From the NCBI GenBank assembly GCA_036378535.1, contig DASUWH010000016.1, positions 124,001 to 188,000 of the forward strand: a DNA stretch of 64,000 nt. Direction: 5' to 3'. This DNA is from Gp1-AA122 sp036378535 (GTDB lineage Bacteria; Acidobacteriota; Terriglobia; Terriglobales; Acidobacteriaceae). Both the position numbers and the translations under genes were made by a program. This document shows positions 46,616 through 55,862 of this stretch, piece by piece; the first letter of the stretch is position 1, and the number at the start of each line of letters is the position of its first letter. Below the pieces are notes generated by a model, which was not told where the DNA came from, did no database searches, and saw nothing but the letters and a program-made list of their open reading frames with translations.

Positions 46616-46927
46616 AGGCGATAGCTTTCCGCGGATCCGATTATTAATTGATAACGCAATCCCTTTCGCAGCGGCAGCTTCCAGTAGGCAACGGAGGCGC
46701 TTCCGGACCACCGAAGGGAAGTAGTCAACAACCGTGACCATTACGATTACCGGGGTTGGCGCATAATGACGCATCCCTGCCTTTCTTTTCAGATTTATTC
46801 TTGTAATCAGCGACCGCAACTTTTCGCACCGGTCTGAGTTAATTAAAGATTGCGGCGCGGTTCAAAATCTGTTCCAGGTTCGTTCCAATTGCGCGTGGGG
46901 CGCGGTGGAACAGGAGGTCACGAACAC
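46616..46927. other. Intergenic region before the small HTH protein
   Basis: This 312-bp stretch has no gene, repeat or RNA that I can support. Confidence 0.4.
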
Positions 46928-47230
46928 ATGGCAAATAATTCCCCCGCAACAAAGAATCGACGAAGCAGCGCCGGCAAAAACGGGAATGGCAAGAACGGTC
47001 ATAGCAATCTGTACAGCCTGCCTACACTTTATCGCGGCATCTATAACCGGGTGGCGGCGAAAGTTGGATGCGATCCCTCCTATGTGAGCCGAGTAGCCCG
47101 CGGTGAGCGCACCTCCGACGCAGTGGCAAAAGCTCTCGAGACTGAGATCCGCCATACCATGACACTGAGTAGCCGTCTCAATCAACGTGCGCCGCGCAAC
47201 GGCGGCTCGCGCGCTCGTGTCGCGAAGTAA
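46928..47230 (+). CDS. Small helix-turn-helix DNA-binding protein
   Basis: ATG 46928 behind AGGAGGT gives 100 residues. A basic, flexible N-terminus (about 1-30, Lys/Asn/Gly-rich) precedes an XRE-like helix-turn-helix: LYRGIYNRVAAKVGCDPSYVSRVARGERTS (about 36-64), with the turn at GCDPSYVSR. The C-terminus is Arg-rich. The protein is probably a small DNA-binding regulator or nucleoid-type factor. A strong GC hairpin follows the stop. Confidence 0.75.
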   Translation: MANNSPATKNRRSSAGKNGNGKNGHSNLYSLPTLYRGIYNRVAAKVGCDPSYVSRVARGERTSDAVAKALETEIRHTMTLSSRLNQRAPRNGGSRARVAK

Positions 47231-47246
47231 AAATTCATTATGCAGG

Positions 47247-47271
47247 TCCGCCCGGAGCCGCTCCGGGCGGA
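47247..47271. terminator. Perfect 11-bp hairpin after the small HTH gene
   Basis: TCCGCCCGGAG-CCG-CTCCGGGCGGA, followed by only atttc. A very stable stem but a weak T-run. Confidence 0.6.
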
Positions 47272-47315
47272 TTTCTGAGTAACGACCCTCCCCCAGACCT
47301 CCCCAGGGGCAAGCT

Positions 47316-48038
47316 TTAGCGAGTCCCCGAGGACGGCAGCGCCGGCTGAGCAGACGCCGGCGCCACAATTCGCTCCTCTTTATATAGCTGACGAATATGG
47401 CGAACCGCTGTGACCACGAATATCAGTCCCATTCCCGCGATTCCTATTGCCCCTCCGAAGTCGAACAGCCGCCAGCGCGTACCAAACACCGTCATACCAG
47501 GATTATGGAAAACTGCCAGATTGCCCGCAACCAGCAAGAGCCGCAGTTCCGTAGGCCCAAACTTCCAATGTGACAGGTGAAACTTGCCAATCGTGTAAAT
47601 GGCCAAATAGCTTTCGATCGAGAGCAGCAGGAAGGCGATCAACAAGCCGATGGCGATCGCGGGGCGCGTGAATCCAGAAAACGCCAGTCCGCCCATAAGA
47701 AAGACGGCGGCGACGCTGTCAGCCACGTGATCCACATAGAATCCATAGCGAGGCCGCTGGCGATTGCGCACCCTCGCCAAAGTTCCGTCCAGACTGTCGC
47801 CGAACCAGTTCAGTACGAGACAGGCAATCCCCCAGAGGAGTGCCTGGCGGCGCCACGGAGTCAAGGCATAACACACCCCGGCCGCGCATTGCGCCAGGAA
47901 TCCCAGAAGAGTCAAGTGATCAGAATTGATCCAAGCGGGAGCGCGTTGCGCCATCCAGATCAGAGCTCGTTTCTCGGCACCGGCGATAAGACTCTCTTGT
48001 ACGCGGGTGGCGGCGGCGAATTGCGTCGGTTCGGCCAT
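47316..48038 (-). CDS. CDP-alcohol phosphatidyltransferase family membrane enzyme
   Basis: ATG 48038 behind AGGGAGA gives 240 residues with about six membrane helices. The family motif D-x2-D-G-x2-A-R-x8-9-G-x3-D-x3-D is complete: Asp81, Asp84, Gly85, Ala88, Arg89, Gly99, Asp103 and Asp107. It transfers a phosphatidyl or similar group from a CDP-linked donor to an alcohol in the inner membrane. The acceptor (glycerol-phosphate, inositol-phosphate or other) is not determined by the motif. glpK is divergent, a suggestive but unproven glycerolipid link. Confidence 0.9.
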   Translation of the reverse strand: MAEPTQFAAATRVQESLIAGAEKRALIWMAQRAPAWINSDHLTLLGFLAQCAAGVCYALTPWRRQALLWGIACLVLNWFGDSLDGTLARVRNRQRPRYGFYVDHVADSVAAVFLMGGLAFSGFTRPAIAIGLLIAFLLLSIESYLAIYTIGKFHLSHWKFGPTELRLLLVAGNLAVFHNPGMTVFGTRWRLFDFGGAIGIAGMGLIFVVTAVRHIRQLYKEERIVAPASAQPALPSSGTR

Positions 48039-48148
48039 TGAATTCTCCCTGCGGCGGCTGATTTCAATTTGCAAGTGTGATGAGTCGCTTGGTTGCGCTT
48101 CCAATCTCGCGAGAAAACGCCCGCCGCTTTCCTATACCATAGTTGCCC

Positions 48149-49654
48149 GTGGCCGACTACATCGCAGCCATTGACCAGGGCACTACCAGCACTCGCTTTC
48201 TGATCTTTGATCGGGCCGGAAACATCGTCGCCAGCGCGCAAAAGGAGCACACGCAGATTTACCCACGTCCGGGCTGGGTGGAGCACGATGCTGAAGAGAT
48301 TTTGCGCTGCACCGACCATGTGATGACGGACGCGGTGACGCGAGCCGGTCTCCATGCGAATCAGATCGCGGCTATCGGCATCGCCAACCAGCGCGAAACA
48401 ACTGTCCTCTGGCACCGCAAAAGCGGCAGGCCGGTGGCGAATGCCCTGGTTTGGCAGGACACGCGCACGGCCGATTATGTTGCAGAACTCGCCCGCACTG
48501 GCGGTCAAGATCGCTTCCGGCAAAAAACCGGATTGCCCCTGAGTACCTACTTCAGCGCCCTCAAAGCCCGCTGGCTGCTGGAAAATCATACGGGCATTCG
48601 AGAGCAGGCCGAAGCCGGCGATCTTTGTTTCGGAACGATGGACACATTCTTGCTATGGCACCTGACCGGAGGCGTCCAGGAAGGAGTGCATGTCACGGAC
48701 GTGACCAATGCCAGCCGTACCCAGCTGATGGATCTTCAGTCTCTAGCTTGGGACCAGGACCTGCTGACCGCGTTCGCCATACCGAGACCCATGTTGCCGC
48801 GCATTGCCTCCAGTTCGCAGTTCTACGGCGTCGTATCGCGTGGTCCGCTCAAGGGTGCGCCCATCACCGGCATCCTCGGCGATCAGCAAGCTGCCCTCGT
48901 CGGACAAACCTGTTTCCGTCCCGGCGAAGCCAAGAATACCTACGGCACCGGATGCTTTCTCCTGATGAATACCGGCGAAGAGCCAGTGCGTTCCAATTGC
49001 GGGCTGCTGACGACCGTCGCTTACCAGTTCGATCAGCAGCGCCCAATCTACGCGCTGGAGGGAAGTATTGCCATCACGGGTGCGCTGGTCCAGTGGTTGC
49101 GCGACAACCTCGGCGTGATCAACAGCAGCTCTGAAATAGAATCCTTGGCTGGCAGCGTCGCTGACAATGGCGGCGTCTACTTTGTTCCCGCCTTCTCCGG
49201 ACTTTATGCCCCTTATTGGAAGGACACGGCACGCGGCGTCATCGTTGGCTTGACCCGCTACGCCAACAAAGGTCACCTGGCGAGAGCGGTTCTCGAGGCC
49301 ACGGCTTTCCAGACCCGCGATGTGGTAGAAGCCATGGAGAACGACTGCAGAATCCCGATCTCGAGTTTGCGCGTAGACGGGGGCATGGTCGTGAATGGAT
49401 TGCTGATGCAGTTCCAGTCGGATATTCTTCGGCGGCCCGTGATCCGCCCGCGCATCGCCGAAACCACAGCTCTCGGCGCGGCGTATGCTGCCGGGCTAGC
49501 CGTCGGCTTTTTTAAAAGCCTCAACGATCTGCGCCAGCACTGGTCCGCCGATCGCACGTGGAATGCGGAAATGGAAGATCAAAAAAGCGATGAATTATAC
49601 CGCCGATGGAAGAAGGCCGTAACCCGGTCTTTTGCCTGGACGGAAAACGCGTAA
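48149..49654 (+). CDS. glpK: Glycerol kinase
   Basis: From GTG 48149 the product has 501 residues, the normal length. FGGY kinase signatures are complete: AAIDQGTTSTRFLIFD for phosphate binding, the catalytic-region WQDTRT, GTMDTFLLWHLTGG, TNASRTQLMD, GILGDQQAALVGQ and NTYGTGCFLLMNTG. It phosphorylates glycerol to sn-glycerol 3-phosphate with ATP in the cytoplasm. TACCAT lies about nine bases before GTG, so a leaderless transcript is possible. No glpF or glpD is adjacent. The gene converges with the rhodanese gene only 13 bp away. Confidence 0.96.
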   Translation: MADYIAAIDQGTTSTRFLIFDRAGNIVASAQKEHTQIYPRPGWVEHDAEEILRCTDHVMTDAVTRAGLHANQIAAIGIANQRETTVLWHRKSGRPVANALVWQDTRTADYVAELARTGGQDRFRQKTGLPLSTYFSALKARWLLENHTGIREQAEAGDLCFGTMDTFLLWHLTGGVQEGVHVTDVTNASRTQLMDLQSLAWDQDLLTAFAIPRPMLPRIASSSQFYGVVSRGPLKGAPITGILGDQQAALVGQTCFRPGEAKNTYGTGCFLLMNTGEEPVRSNCGLLTTVAYQFDQQRPIYALEGSIAITGALVQWLRDNLGVINSSSEIESLAGSVADNGGVYFVPAFSGLYAPYWKDTARGVIVGLTRYANKGHLARAVLEATAFQTRDVVEAMENDCRIPISSLRVDGGMVVNGLLMQFQSDILRRPVIRPRIAETTALGAAYAAGLAVGFFKSLNDLRQHWSADRTWNAEMEDQKSDELYRRWKKAVTRSFAWTENA

Positions 49655-49667
49655 CGACGGCCGTCTG

Positions 49668-50015
49668 TCAGGCCGCCTTCTGCTTGCGCTCGGCTGGCAA
49701 ACCCGCCTTCACCCAGGCATCAATTCCACCTTGCAAGGCCCACACTTGACGAAACCCGTGCTCGCGGAGTTTCTGCGCCAAACTGGCGCTGGAGGCTTCG
49801 TTCGGTCAAGTGCAGTATGTGACGATAGGCTTATCTTTCGGGATCTCCGCCAGGTGCTGCTCCAGTTCGGCAACCGGAATTCGCAGCGCCCCGGTTAGTT
49901 TCACATCCGATTCCGCCCACGCCTGAGGGTTTCGCGTGTCGATGAATACGAACTGCTCCCCAGCGTCGACCCTGTTGCGCAAGTCATTAACGGAGATTCT
50001 GATGTCGTCGGGCAT
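49668..50015 (-). CDS. Rhodanese-like protein with in-frame TGA, probable selenoprotein
   Basis: Reading through TGA gives 115 residues: 69, the TGA codon (49808-49806) as residue 70, then 45 more to TGA at 49670-49668. The N-terminal half (ISVNDLRNRV, FIDTRNPQAW) and the half after the TGA (PNEASSARLAQKL, WALQGGIDAW) are both clean rhodanese sequence. The active loop is YC(68)T-Sec(70)-PNEAS; other rhodaneses have Cys there (YCTCPNE, recalled, not searched). A GCGCCA-GTT-TGGCGC hairpin (49775-49789) starts 16 nt after the TGA with G first in the loop, fitting bacterial SECIS rules. Start ATG 50015 has a GAGGTGAT site. The alternative is a nonsense mutation. Confidence 0.75.
49775..49789 (-). 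promoter_or_regulatory. Candidate bacterial SECIS hairpin in the rhodanese gene
   Basis: Minus strand GCGCCA (stem), GTT (loop), TGGCGC (stem): six perfect pairs. It begins 16 nt after the TGA, so the loop begins 22 nt after it, within the 16-37 nt range described for bacterial SECIS elements, and the first loop base is G. The stem also encodes SASL-type residues of the rhodanese, so it has double constraint. Confidence 0.55.
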
Positions 50016-50130
50016 ACCATCACCTCATTTTTTCGAACAATAGATGCCCGACAAGGTTGCGGCGCTGTCTTACCGCTGGAAGTAAGGCGGGAAGGTGCAT
50101 TTTGGAGCACGGGGCCTACCGCAAGTGCCT

Positions 50131-50439
50131 TTAATAATCCAACACCTCATAGAATTCGGTCCAGCTCTGCTGGAACATGGGGTGCTGCTTCTTAGCCAGC
50201 TCTGTATGCTCGGCGCTGTCCTCGATCTTCTTAAGAACGGTTTCTGCTGCTGATAAGGAGTCGAAGCGGCATTGCCAGATAATCGTATTAGCCGGCTCCC
50301 TCCCTGAAATCGGAACGAGGCGTTCCCCCCGCGGGAGCAATCCACGGCGTTCCAGCTCGGCAAATTGTTTTTCGAGAGCATGGAACTCTGTCTTGTGCCT
50401 GGGGTCGTACTGCTGAATCAGCCGCATGATGATGGCCAC
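50131..50439 (-). CDS. NIPSNAP-like dimeric alpha-beta barrel protein
   Basis: This 102-residue protein starts at GTG 50439 behind AGGAGGA. The pattern, with an N-terminal MAIIMRLIQQYDPRHKTEF, a middle IIWQCRFDSLSAAETVLKKI and the C-terminal FYEVLDY, is that of NIPSNAP/EthD-like ferredoxin-fold proteins, in which a short helix follows each strand pair. Such proteins form dimers; many are of unknown function. It lies 115 bp upstream of the rhodanese start on the same strand, so co-transcription is possible. Confidence 0.75.
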   Translation of the reverse strand: MAIIMRLIQQYDPRHKTEFHALEKQFAELERRGLLPRGERLVPISGREPANTIIWQCRFDSLSAAETVLKKIEDSAEHTELAKKQHPMFQQSWTEFYEVLDY

Positions 50440-50503
50440 GAATTCCTCCTATTGCACGAAATAAGAAATGCTGTATTTCTTTTTGGCAAACAGATTCTGC
50501 CTG

Positions 50504-51865
50504 TTACTCGGAGTCACCAGGAACGTCAAATGACACCAGCTCAGCTTTGAAGCCGCGCGTCCTGATCGCGCCATAGGCGATGCCCAACGTCATCCAGATC
50601 ACGCCCGCTATCTTGGCGGGCAGGCTCAGGTTCAACCAAAGCAGCAGGCAGACGGCGAATCCGCAGACCGGAACCAGCAGGTTGCTCAAGTCCCTGCTTT
50701 TCTCGCGCAAAAAATACCTGGTAAAGGACGCGGCATTCACCCCCATGAACGCCAGCAGCGCCCCGAAATTCAACAATTCGACAGCCCGCTCAAAATTCAG
50801 AAACACGGTGCCGATCAGGGCGAAGCAACCCACGAACAGAACATTGTTGCGAGGAATGCGCCGCTTAGGTTCAATTGCCCCAAAAAACGATTTGGGAATG
50901 GCATTTCCCCGGCCCATGCCATAGAGCAAGCGCGCCGCGCCCAGCTGCGAGCCCATTCCGGAGCCCACCGTGGCGACCAGAAGGGTTACGTTAATCAGGC
51001 TGAACAGCCACTGCCCGGCTGCGCGCCCAGCCACCGAGACATAGGCGGTGTCCACATCGGGAAACGGCTGCGAACTCGGCCAGACCAACTGTGCCGCATA
51101 CACTTCGATCGCCGCCAGAATGCCAGTGATCAAGCAGACGAGCACGGTCGCCAGCAGGATGTTCCGGCGCGGATTTTCTGCCTCTTCCGACAACGTCGAG
51201 ATCCCGTCGAATCCGATATAGGTCAGAACTGCCAGCGATGTTCCTCCCAGCACCGCGGTCGTGGAAAAGGTCTGCGGATCATAAAAAGGGCGGGTGAAGA
51301 ACGCCAATCCGTCGTGAGGGCTTCTGAGCACATACCGCGCCGCCGCTGCCAGGAAGATCACTATGACCACTCCCATGGCGGCGGCCAATGTGTCGTTGAT
51401 GCGCGCCGAGGTCCGAATACCGAAGAGATTCAGTCCCGTGAACAACGCAATAAATACCACTACAAGGACCGCATATGGGACTTCGGGGAAGAAATTCAGC
51501 GCGAACTTGCTGCACAGGATGGTGCACACGATGGGGTTGAGCATGTAGTCCATCGCCATGCTCCATCCCGTCACAAAACCCAGCGCAGGATGAATCTCTG
51601 CCCCCACATAAGTGAAGGCAGAACCGGCGCTGGGGTAGGCGCGCGCCATGCGTCCATAACTGATCGCGGTGAATAGCATCGCGACCATGGCAATCAACAC
51701 CGTCGTGACCGCGTGACCATGGGCACGCTGGGTCATGATCCCGAAGACCGGCATCGGCGCGGTCGGCTGGATGACGATCATCCCGTACAGGATGAGATCC
51801 CATAGTCCCAGCGCTCGACGCAACTTGACGGCTTCCGCGGCGGTAGTGGTGGATCCAGTCGCCAT
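50504..51865 (-). CDS. APC-family amino-acid permease
   Basis: From ATG 51865 the product has 453 residues with about twelve membrane helices. APC-superfamily features include GLWDLILYGMIVIQPTAPMPVFG in the first helix, GSAFTYVGAEIHPALGFVTGW and FDGISTLSEEAENPRRNI. It imports an amino acid or amine by ion coupling in the inner membrane; the exact substrate is uncertain. Its C-terminal third closely matches the fragment at 1-495, so the organism has at least two close paralogues. The TonB-receptor terminator sits only 19 bp before the start, so it needs its own promoter. Confidence 0.9.
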   Translation of the reverse strand: MATGSTTTAAEAVKLRRALGLWDLILYGMIVIQPTAPMPVFGIMTQRAHGHAVTTVLIAMVAMLFTAISYGRMARAYPSAGSAFTYVGAEIHPALGFVTGWSMAMDYMLNPIVCTILCSKFALNFFPEVPYAVLVVVFIALFTGLNLFGIRTSARINDTLAAAMGVVIVIFLAAAARYVLRSPHDGLAFFTRPFYDPQTFSTTAVLGGTSLAVLTYIGFDGISTLSEEAENPRRNILLATVLVCLITGILAAIEVYAAQLVWPSSQPFPDVDTAYVSVAGRAAGQWLFSLINVTLLVATVGSGMGSQLGAARLLYGMGRGNAIPKSFFGAIEPKRRIPRNNVLFVGCFALIGTVFLNFERAVELLNFGALLAFMGVNAASFTRYFLREKSRDLSNLLVPVCGFAVCLLLWLNLSLPAKIAGVIWMTLGIAYGAIRTRGFKAELVSFDVPGDSE

Positions 51866-51883
51866 GCAGGTCAGCAAAAGAAA

Positions 51884-51904
51884 GGGCCGACGGATCTTCG
51901 GCCC
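51884..51904 (-). terminator. Intrinsic terminator after the TonB receptor gene
   Basis: On the minus strand GGGCCGA-agatccg-TCGGCCC, followed by TTTCTTTTG. It lies 110 bp past the TonB receptor stop and directly before the permease start. Confidence 0.85.
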
Positions 51905-52013
51905 TGCTCTTCAGGATTTTTGGTTTTGCCAGTAGCTACGGTTTTCAAGCGCCGTGCACGATCGGATCAGATCCGTTTTGGATCCGTGTAAATTCGTGCT
52001 CGTCGCCTCGCCT

Positions 52014-55000
52014 TTAGTAATAAAACTTCAGCGCGAACTGAATGAATCGCGGATCTCGCGCTGCCTGGAACTGCCCGAACTGCGGCGTGCCCAGTTCGAC
52101 GGCCACGGGCTCAATCTGTCCTGCCGCTCCGATCGGTCCCCACAAAGGGTTTACATGGTTCCAGACGTTGAAGATGTCGGCGCGGAACTCGACTCTCATC
52201 TGCTCCTTCACCGGGAACAGCTTGGCAAAAGTCATGTCCCAGGTTTGGAACCCTGGGCCACGAACCTGATTGCGGCGTTCGTTTCCATACGTGCCCTGCA
52301 CGAGATCGCTGCTGAAGGCGCAGGTGTTGTAGAAGGTTCCCGGCTGGCAAGGCGTGGCATTGGGGTTTCCAATGACGTTCGGCCGCGCGCAGTTGAACCC
52401 GACCGTGCCGCCGCAGTCTGTGTTCGAGCTGTTCACAAATGGATCTGTAACGGTGAAGTAGTTGCCGGTGCCCGCTGTGGTAATCCCTGCTATTTGCCAG
52501 TTCCCGATTACCTGGTTAAGAAATCCGCCGGCATTTCCCGCGAGAGCCTTGCCCCTTCCCAAAGGCAAATCATAGGAATAGCTGATGGTGAAGCGATGAC
52601 GAACATCGAAATCAGAGTTCCCATACTCGAGGTGCGGGAAGCGCTGATCGCGGAAGTCCCCGTTGGCCAGCGAACCCAGGCTGGCACTCGAAGCTTCGTC
52701 CAGCGCATGCGCGTATGTGTATGACGCCTGGAACATCAACCCATGCGAAATACGTTTTTCCAGAGACGTCTGCAGTGAGTTGTAGTTGGAGTTAGTGTTG
52801 GCGCGGAAAGCATCGATGGTTCCATCCACTGCCGGAAACGGCCGACGCGGCGCCAGGGGAGCATTAGGATCGGTGCTCGGCAGCGCCTGGTTTCCGTTGT
52901 AAAAGCCGTAGAGATGCTCGCCATGAGATCCGGCATAGGAGATGCCCAGAACCGTCTGGCTCGGTAGTTGATATTCAAAACCCAAGTGCCACTGGTGCAT
53001 CATCGGCGTCTTGATATTCCGATCAATCGAATACAGAAGCGGGTTGTTAGGGTCAGACAATGAGTTAGCCGGATAACCCTGGGTCCAGAAATTGTAGATA
53101 GCTTGGCTATTGTCACCCGGCTTCAGACCAATCGAGCAGGCGTTCGGGTCATTCACATTGGCATTCGCAGGAACTGGGCTGCCACACGGTGAACTGAAAC
53201 TCTGCTGCAGGAAGTAAGGCGGATTGAAGCCCGGACTGGGGAACGAAAAGGGTCCACTCTCCTGCCCGCCGTAGAAGATACCGTACCCAGCGCGCAGCAC
53301 GAGGGGATTCGAAATCTTATACGCAAAACCGATGCGCGGAGCAAAGTTCTTGTAATCGGGGTCGACCAGGCTGTTAGAACCGGTCCGAGAGATGGGCAGG
53401 AACGAAGCAATGCTGGGGGTGAGCGGGATAGTCTCCCCTTTAGGCACGATCAGCGAATTGCTGGCGAAGTCAAAGCTCGCCATCCGGTTGTGACCTTCCG
53501 TGACCGGATGGAAGTATTCCCACCGCAGTCCCAGGTTCAACGTCAGGCGCTCGTTCACACGGATGTCATCTTGTCCGTAAACCGCGAACGTCTTGCGGTG
53601 ATAGTCGGGACCGTAAATGCTGGAGATATCGGCTGAGTCGGCAGCGCCGAGCAGGAAAGAAGCGATATCGTCGCCACCGGTGGTGGAACCGTCGGCATTG
53701 GTAGGCTGCGCAGGATTTGCCGAGAAATCCGGGCCGAAGGAAATATCGCCGTGCGGCGCAGAGTCCTGGAACATGGTGAACTGCTCGAGGCGGATCTCGG
53801 TGCCGAACTTCATGGAGTGGCGGCCGCGAATCCAGATCAGGTTCTCGTTGATGACGTAGCTGTTCTGCTTCTCGATAGAGGGCAAAAAGCCAGAAGAGCC
53901 GACGCAGGAATAATTAACGAAGCAGATGTTTGGCAGACCGCCATTCGCGGGAGCAAAGGGAACGCCTTTCAGCCCCAACTGGCCCGATACATCGGTGTTG
54001 GAGAAGGGTTGCAGACGGTGAGAGTTGATGCGATTGTAGCCCAAACGAAATTCGTTGATCAGCGTGGGGGAGAACGTGTGCGTCCAGCTGACCGCCGCGC
54101 TGCGATAAGCATTGTCCTGATGTCCAGCCGTGAAACCGCCCCCATCCAGGAAATTCGTGAACGGACCTGGGGTGAAGATAGGCTGGTCTTCATAACTGAA
54201 ACGAGCGAAGACATCGTCGGTCTCGGTGAAGCGGTGATCTACCCGCACATCGAAATTGTTCTGGTTAAGCTGTTTCTTTGGATCTACCAGATAGTTGTTG
54301 CCATTGATGTTGAAGCCTGGAATGGGTGCCGGGAACAGGGCTGCGATGTTTCTGGCGCCAGTGCCGATGAGGCTGCTCGGAATAATGTTGGTCGGTAACC
54401 CTGTGCTGGTGACTCCGACGGGAACGCCACAGAGACCGGTCGGATAATTGGGCAGAGGGTTCCCCTGAAGGTCCGTTCTTGTCTGGGTTGCGCTGGGATT
54501 GAAGATCTCGCCCTGATAGGTTGGATTCCCGCTGCAATCGAAAACCGGCACGCCGTTGTTCACGATTGGCGTGCTCGTGTCCAGGAAGCTGGAGAAATCT
54601 CCGGATAGCTGCGCAGGCGTCGGGATCAGAAGAAGTTGAGGGAGCGCTTGCCGGATGCGCAAGCCCTCGTAATCAACGAAGAAGAAAGTCTTGTCCTTGA
54701 TGATGGGGCCACCGAAGGTCGCGCCGAATTGGTTCTGCTGATACGGTTGACGGCCCAGGAAATCGAACGCATTCCGCCCGTCCAATTTATCGTTGCGGAA
54801 GAATTCGTACACGTTGCCGTGAAACGAATTGGTTCCGGATTTGATGACTGCGTTCAAAATAGCGCCATTCCCTCGGCCGAACTCGGCACTATAGGAATTG
54901 GTTTCGACTTTGAACTCGCCGATCGCATCCACTGAAGGCTGAATCACGTAAGCGCTACCGTTCAAGACGTCCGCCAGGTTCGCGTTGTTGTCGATACCGT

Positions 55001-55604
55001 CGAGCAGGTAATTATTTTGCAGGGCACGCGCGCCATTGGAGCTGAACCCGTAGCTGGTTTCGGTTCTCGAACCCGGCTCGGCGGGCGCGACGCCGGCCGC
55101 GAGTTGCGCCAATTGGGCAAAGTTTCGTCCGTTCAGGGGAAGTGTGGTTGCCTGCCGGCCCGTCACCAGATGACCAAGCTCGGAAGTCTCGGTCTCCAGC
55201 TGAGGCCCCTGCGAGGTGACCGTCAGCGTCTCCGCAATCTGGCCGACGCGGAGAGTGACGTTAACTTCGGGCCGAGACTGCACGTTTACCTCAATCGGTC
55301 CGACCACCTCTTTGCGAAAGCCTGCTTTCTCCACGGTCACGTTATAGCGGCCGATGCGCAGGGGGTTGGCCGCATATTCGCCGCTCATGCTGGTGGTCGT
55401 AGTGAACGCGGTTCCACGGTCCGCGTCGACAACCGTTACCTTAGCTCCAGAGACGACGGCGCCGGACGGGTCCCGCACCGTACCCACGATGCTGCCCGTA
55501 TCTTTCTGCGCCCAAGCGACGCCCGCAATCAGGCACAGCGCCAAAAGCTCAAGACCAACAAGAAGAAGAGAGCTGCGGAATTTTTTGCGACGATTAGCGG
55601 TCAT
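52014..55604 (-). CDS. TonB-dependent receptor with carboxypeptidase-regulatory N-domain (Oar-like)
   Basis: ATG 55604 behind GGAGGA gives 1196 residues with a signal peptide (about 1-32, GVAWAQ). A carboxypeptidase-regulatory-like domain (about 35-120; GSIVGTVRDPSGAVVSGAKV) precedes a plug (about 130-260; GRNFAQLAQLAAG) and a large beta-barrel that ends in the aromatic tail FALKFYY. This is the Oar-like receptor type expanded in Acidobacteriota. It spans the outer membrane and takes up large ligands, often glycans, with TonB energy. It stands 5' to 3' behind the GH36 gene on the same strand, so the pair plausibly handles one substrate. Confidence 0.93.
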   Translation of the reverse strand: MTANRRKKFRSSLLLVGLELLALCLIAGVAWAQKDTGSIVGTVRDPSGAVVSGAKVTVVDADRGTAFTTTTSMSGEYAANPLRIGRYNVTVEKAGFRKEVVGPIEVNVQSRPEVNVTLRVGQIAETLTVTSQGPQLETETSELGHLVTGRQATTLPLNGRNFAQLAQLAAGVAPAEPGSRTETSYGFSSNGARALQNNYLLDGIDNNANLADVLNGSAYVIQPSVDAIGEFKVETNSYSAEFGRGNGAILNAVIKSGTNSFHGNVYEFFRNDKLDGRNAFDFLGRQPYQQNQFGATFGGPIIKDKTFFFVDYEGLRIRQALPQLLLIPTPAQLSGDFSSFLDTSTPIVNNGVPVFDCSGNPTYQGEIFNPSATQTRTDLQGNPLPNYPTGLCGVPVGVTSTGLPTNIIPSSLIGTGARNIAALFPAPIPGFNINGNNYLVDPKKQLNQNNFDVRVDHRFTETDDVFARFSYEDQPIFTPGPFTNFLDGGGFTAGHQDNAYRSAAVSWTHTFSPTLINEFRLGYNRINSHRLQPFSNTDVSGQLGLKGVPFAPANGGLPNICFVNYSCVGSSGFLPSIEKQNSYVINENLIWIRGRHSMKFGTEIRLEQFTMFQDSAPHGDISFGPDFSANPAQPTNADGSTTGGDDIASFLLGAADSADISSIYGPDYHRKTFAVYGQDDIRVNERLTLNLGLRWEYFHPVTEGHNRMASFDFASNSLIVPKGETIPLTPSIASFLPISRTGSNSLVDPDYKNFAPRIGFAYKISNPLVLRAGYGIFYGGQESGPFSFPSPGFNPPYFLQQSFSSPCGSPVPANANVNDPNACSIGLKPGDNSQAIYNFWTQGYPANSLSDPNNPLLYSIDRNIKTPMMHQWHLGFEYQLPSQTVLGISYAGSHGEHLYGFYNGNQALPSTDPNAPLAPRRPFPAVDGTIDAFRANTNSNYNSLQTSLEKRISHGLMFQASYTYAHALDEASSASLGSLANGDFRDQRFPHLEYGNSDFDVRHRFTISYSYDLPLGRGKALAGNAGGFLNQVIGNWQIAGITTAGTGNYFTVTDPFVNSSNTDCGGTVGFNCARPNVIGNPNATPCQPGTFYNTCAFSSDLVQGTYGNERRNQVRGPGFQTWDMTFAKLFPVKEQMRVEFRADIFNVWNHVNPLWGPIGAAGQIEPVAVELGTPQFGQFQAARDPRFIQFALKFYY

Positions 55605-55862
55605 AATATTCCTCCGCGCGACTTGCCCGAACTCGAGAACCCCGGGTAAAGCTGACCGGATCGGATCCAGGCGAACTTCCCGCCTGTCAGGAGGGTCAGC
55701 GTTATTTACGAATAGTTTCGATTTCAAGCTTTTGCTTCCGAATTGCCCTAAAACTTACCACAAAAACGCAACCAATCAAAGCAGAGTTCGCAATCTCTGG
55801 ATTTTGCGTATCCCGAAAGCTCCTGCCGCAAATCTCAGCTTGGCAGGTACGACGCCAACACC

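Noticed and set aside
49806..50015. A 69-residue truncated rhodanese pseudogene
   Set aside because: The frame after the TGA is fully rhodanese-like with no frameshift, and a SECIS-type hairpin is present; a nonsense mutation stays possible but is the less economical reading.
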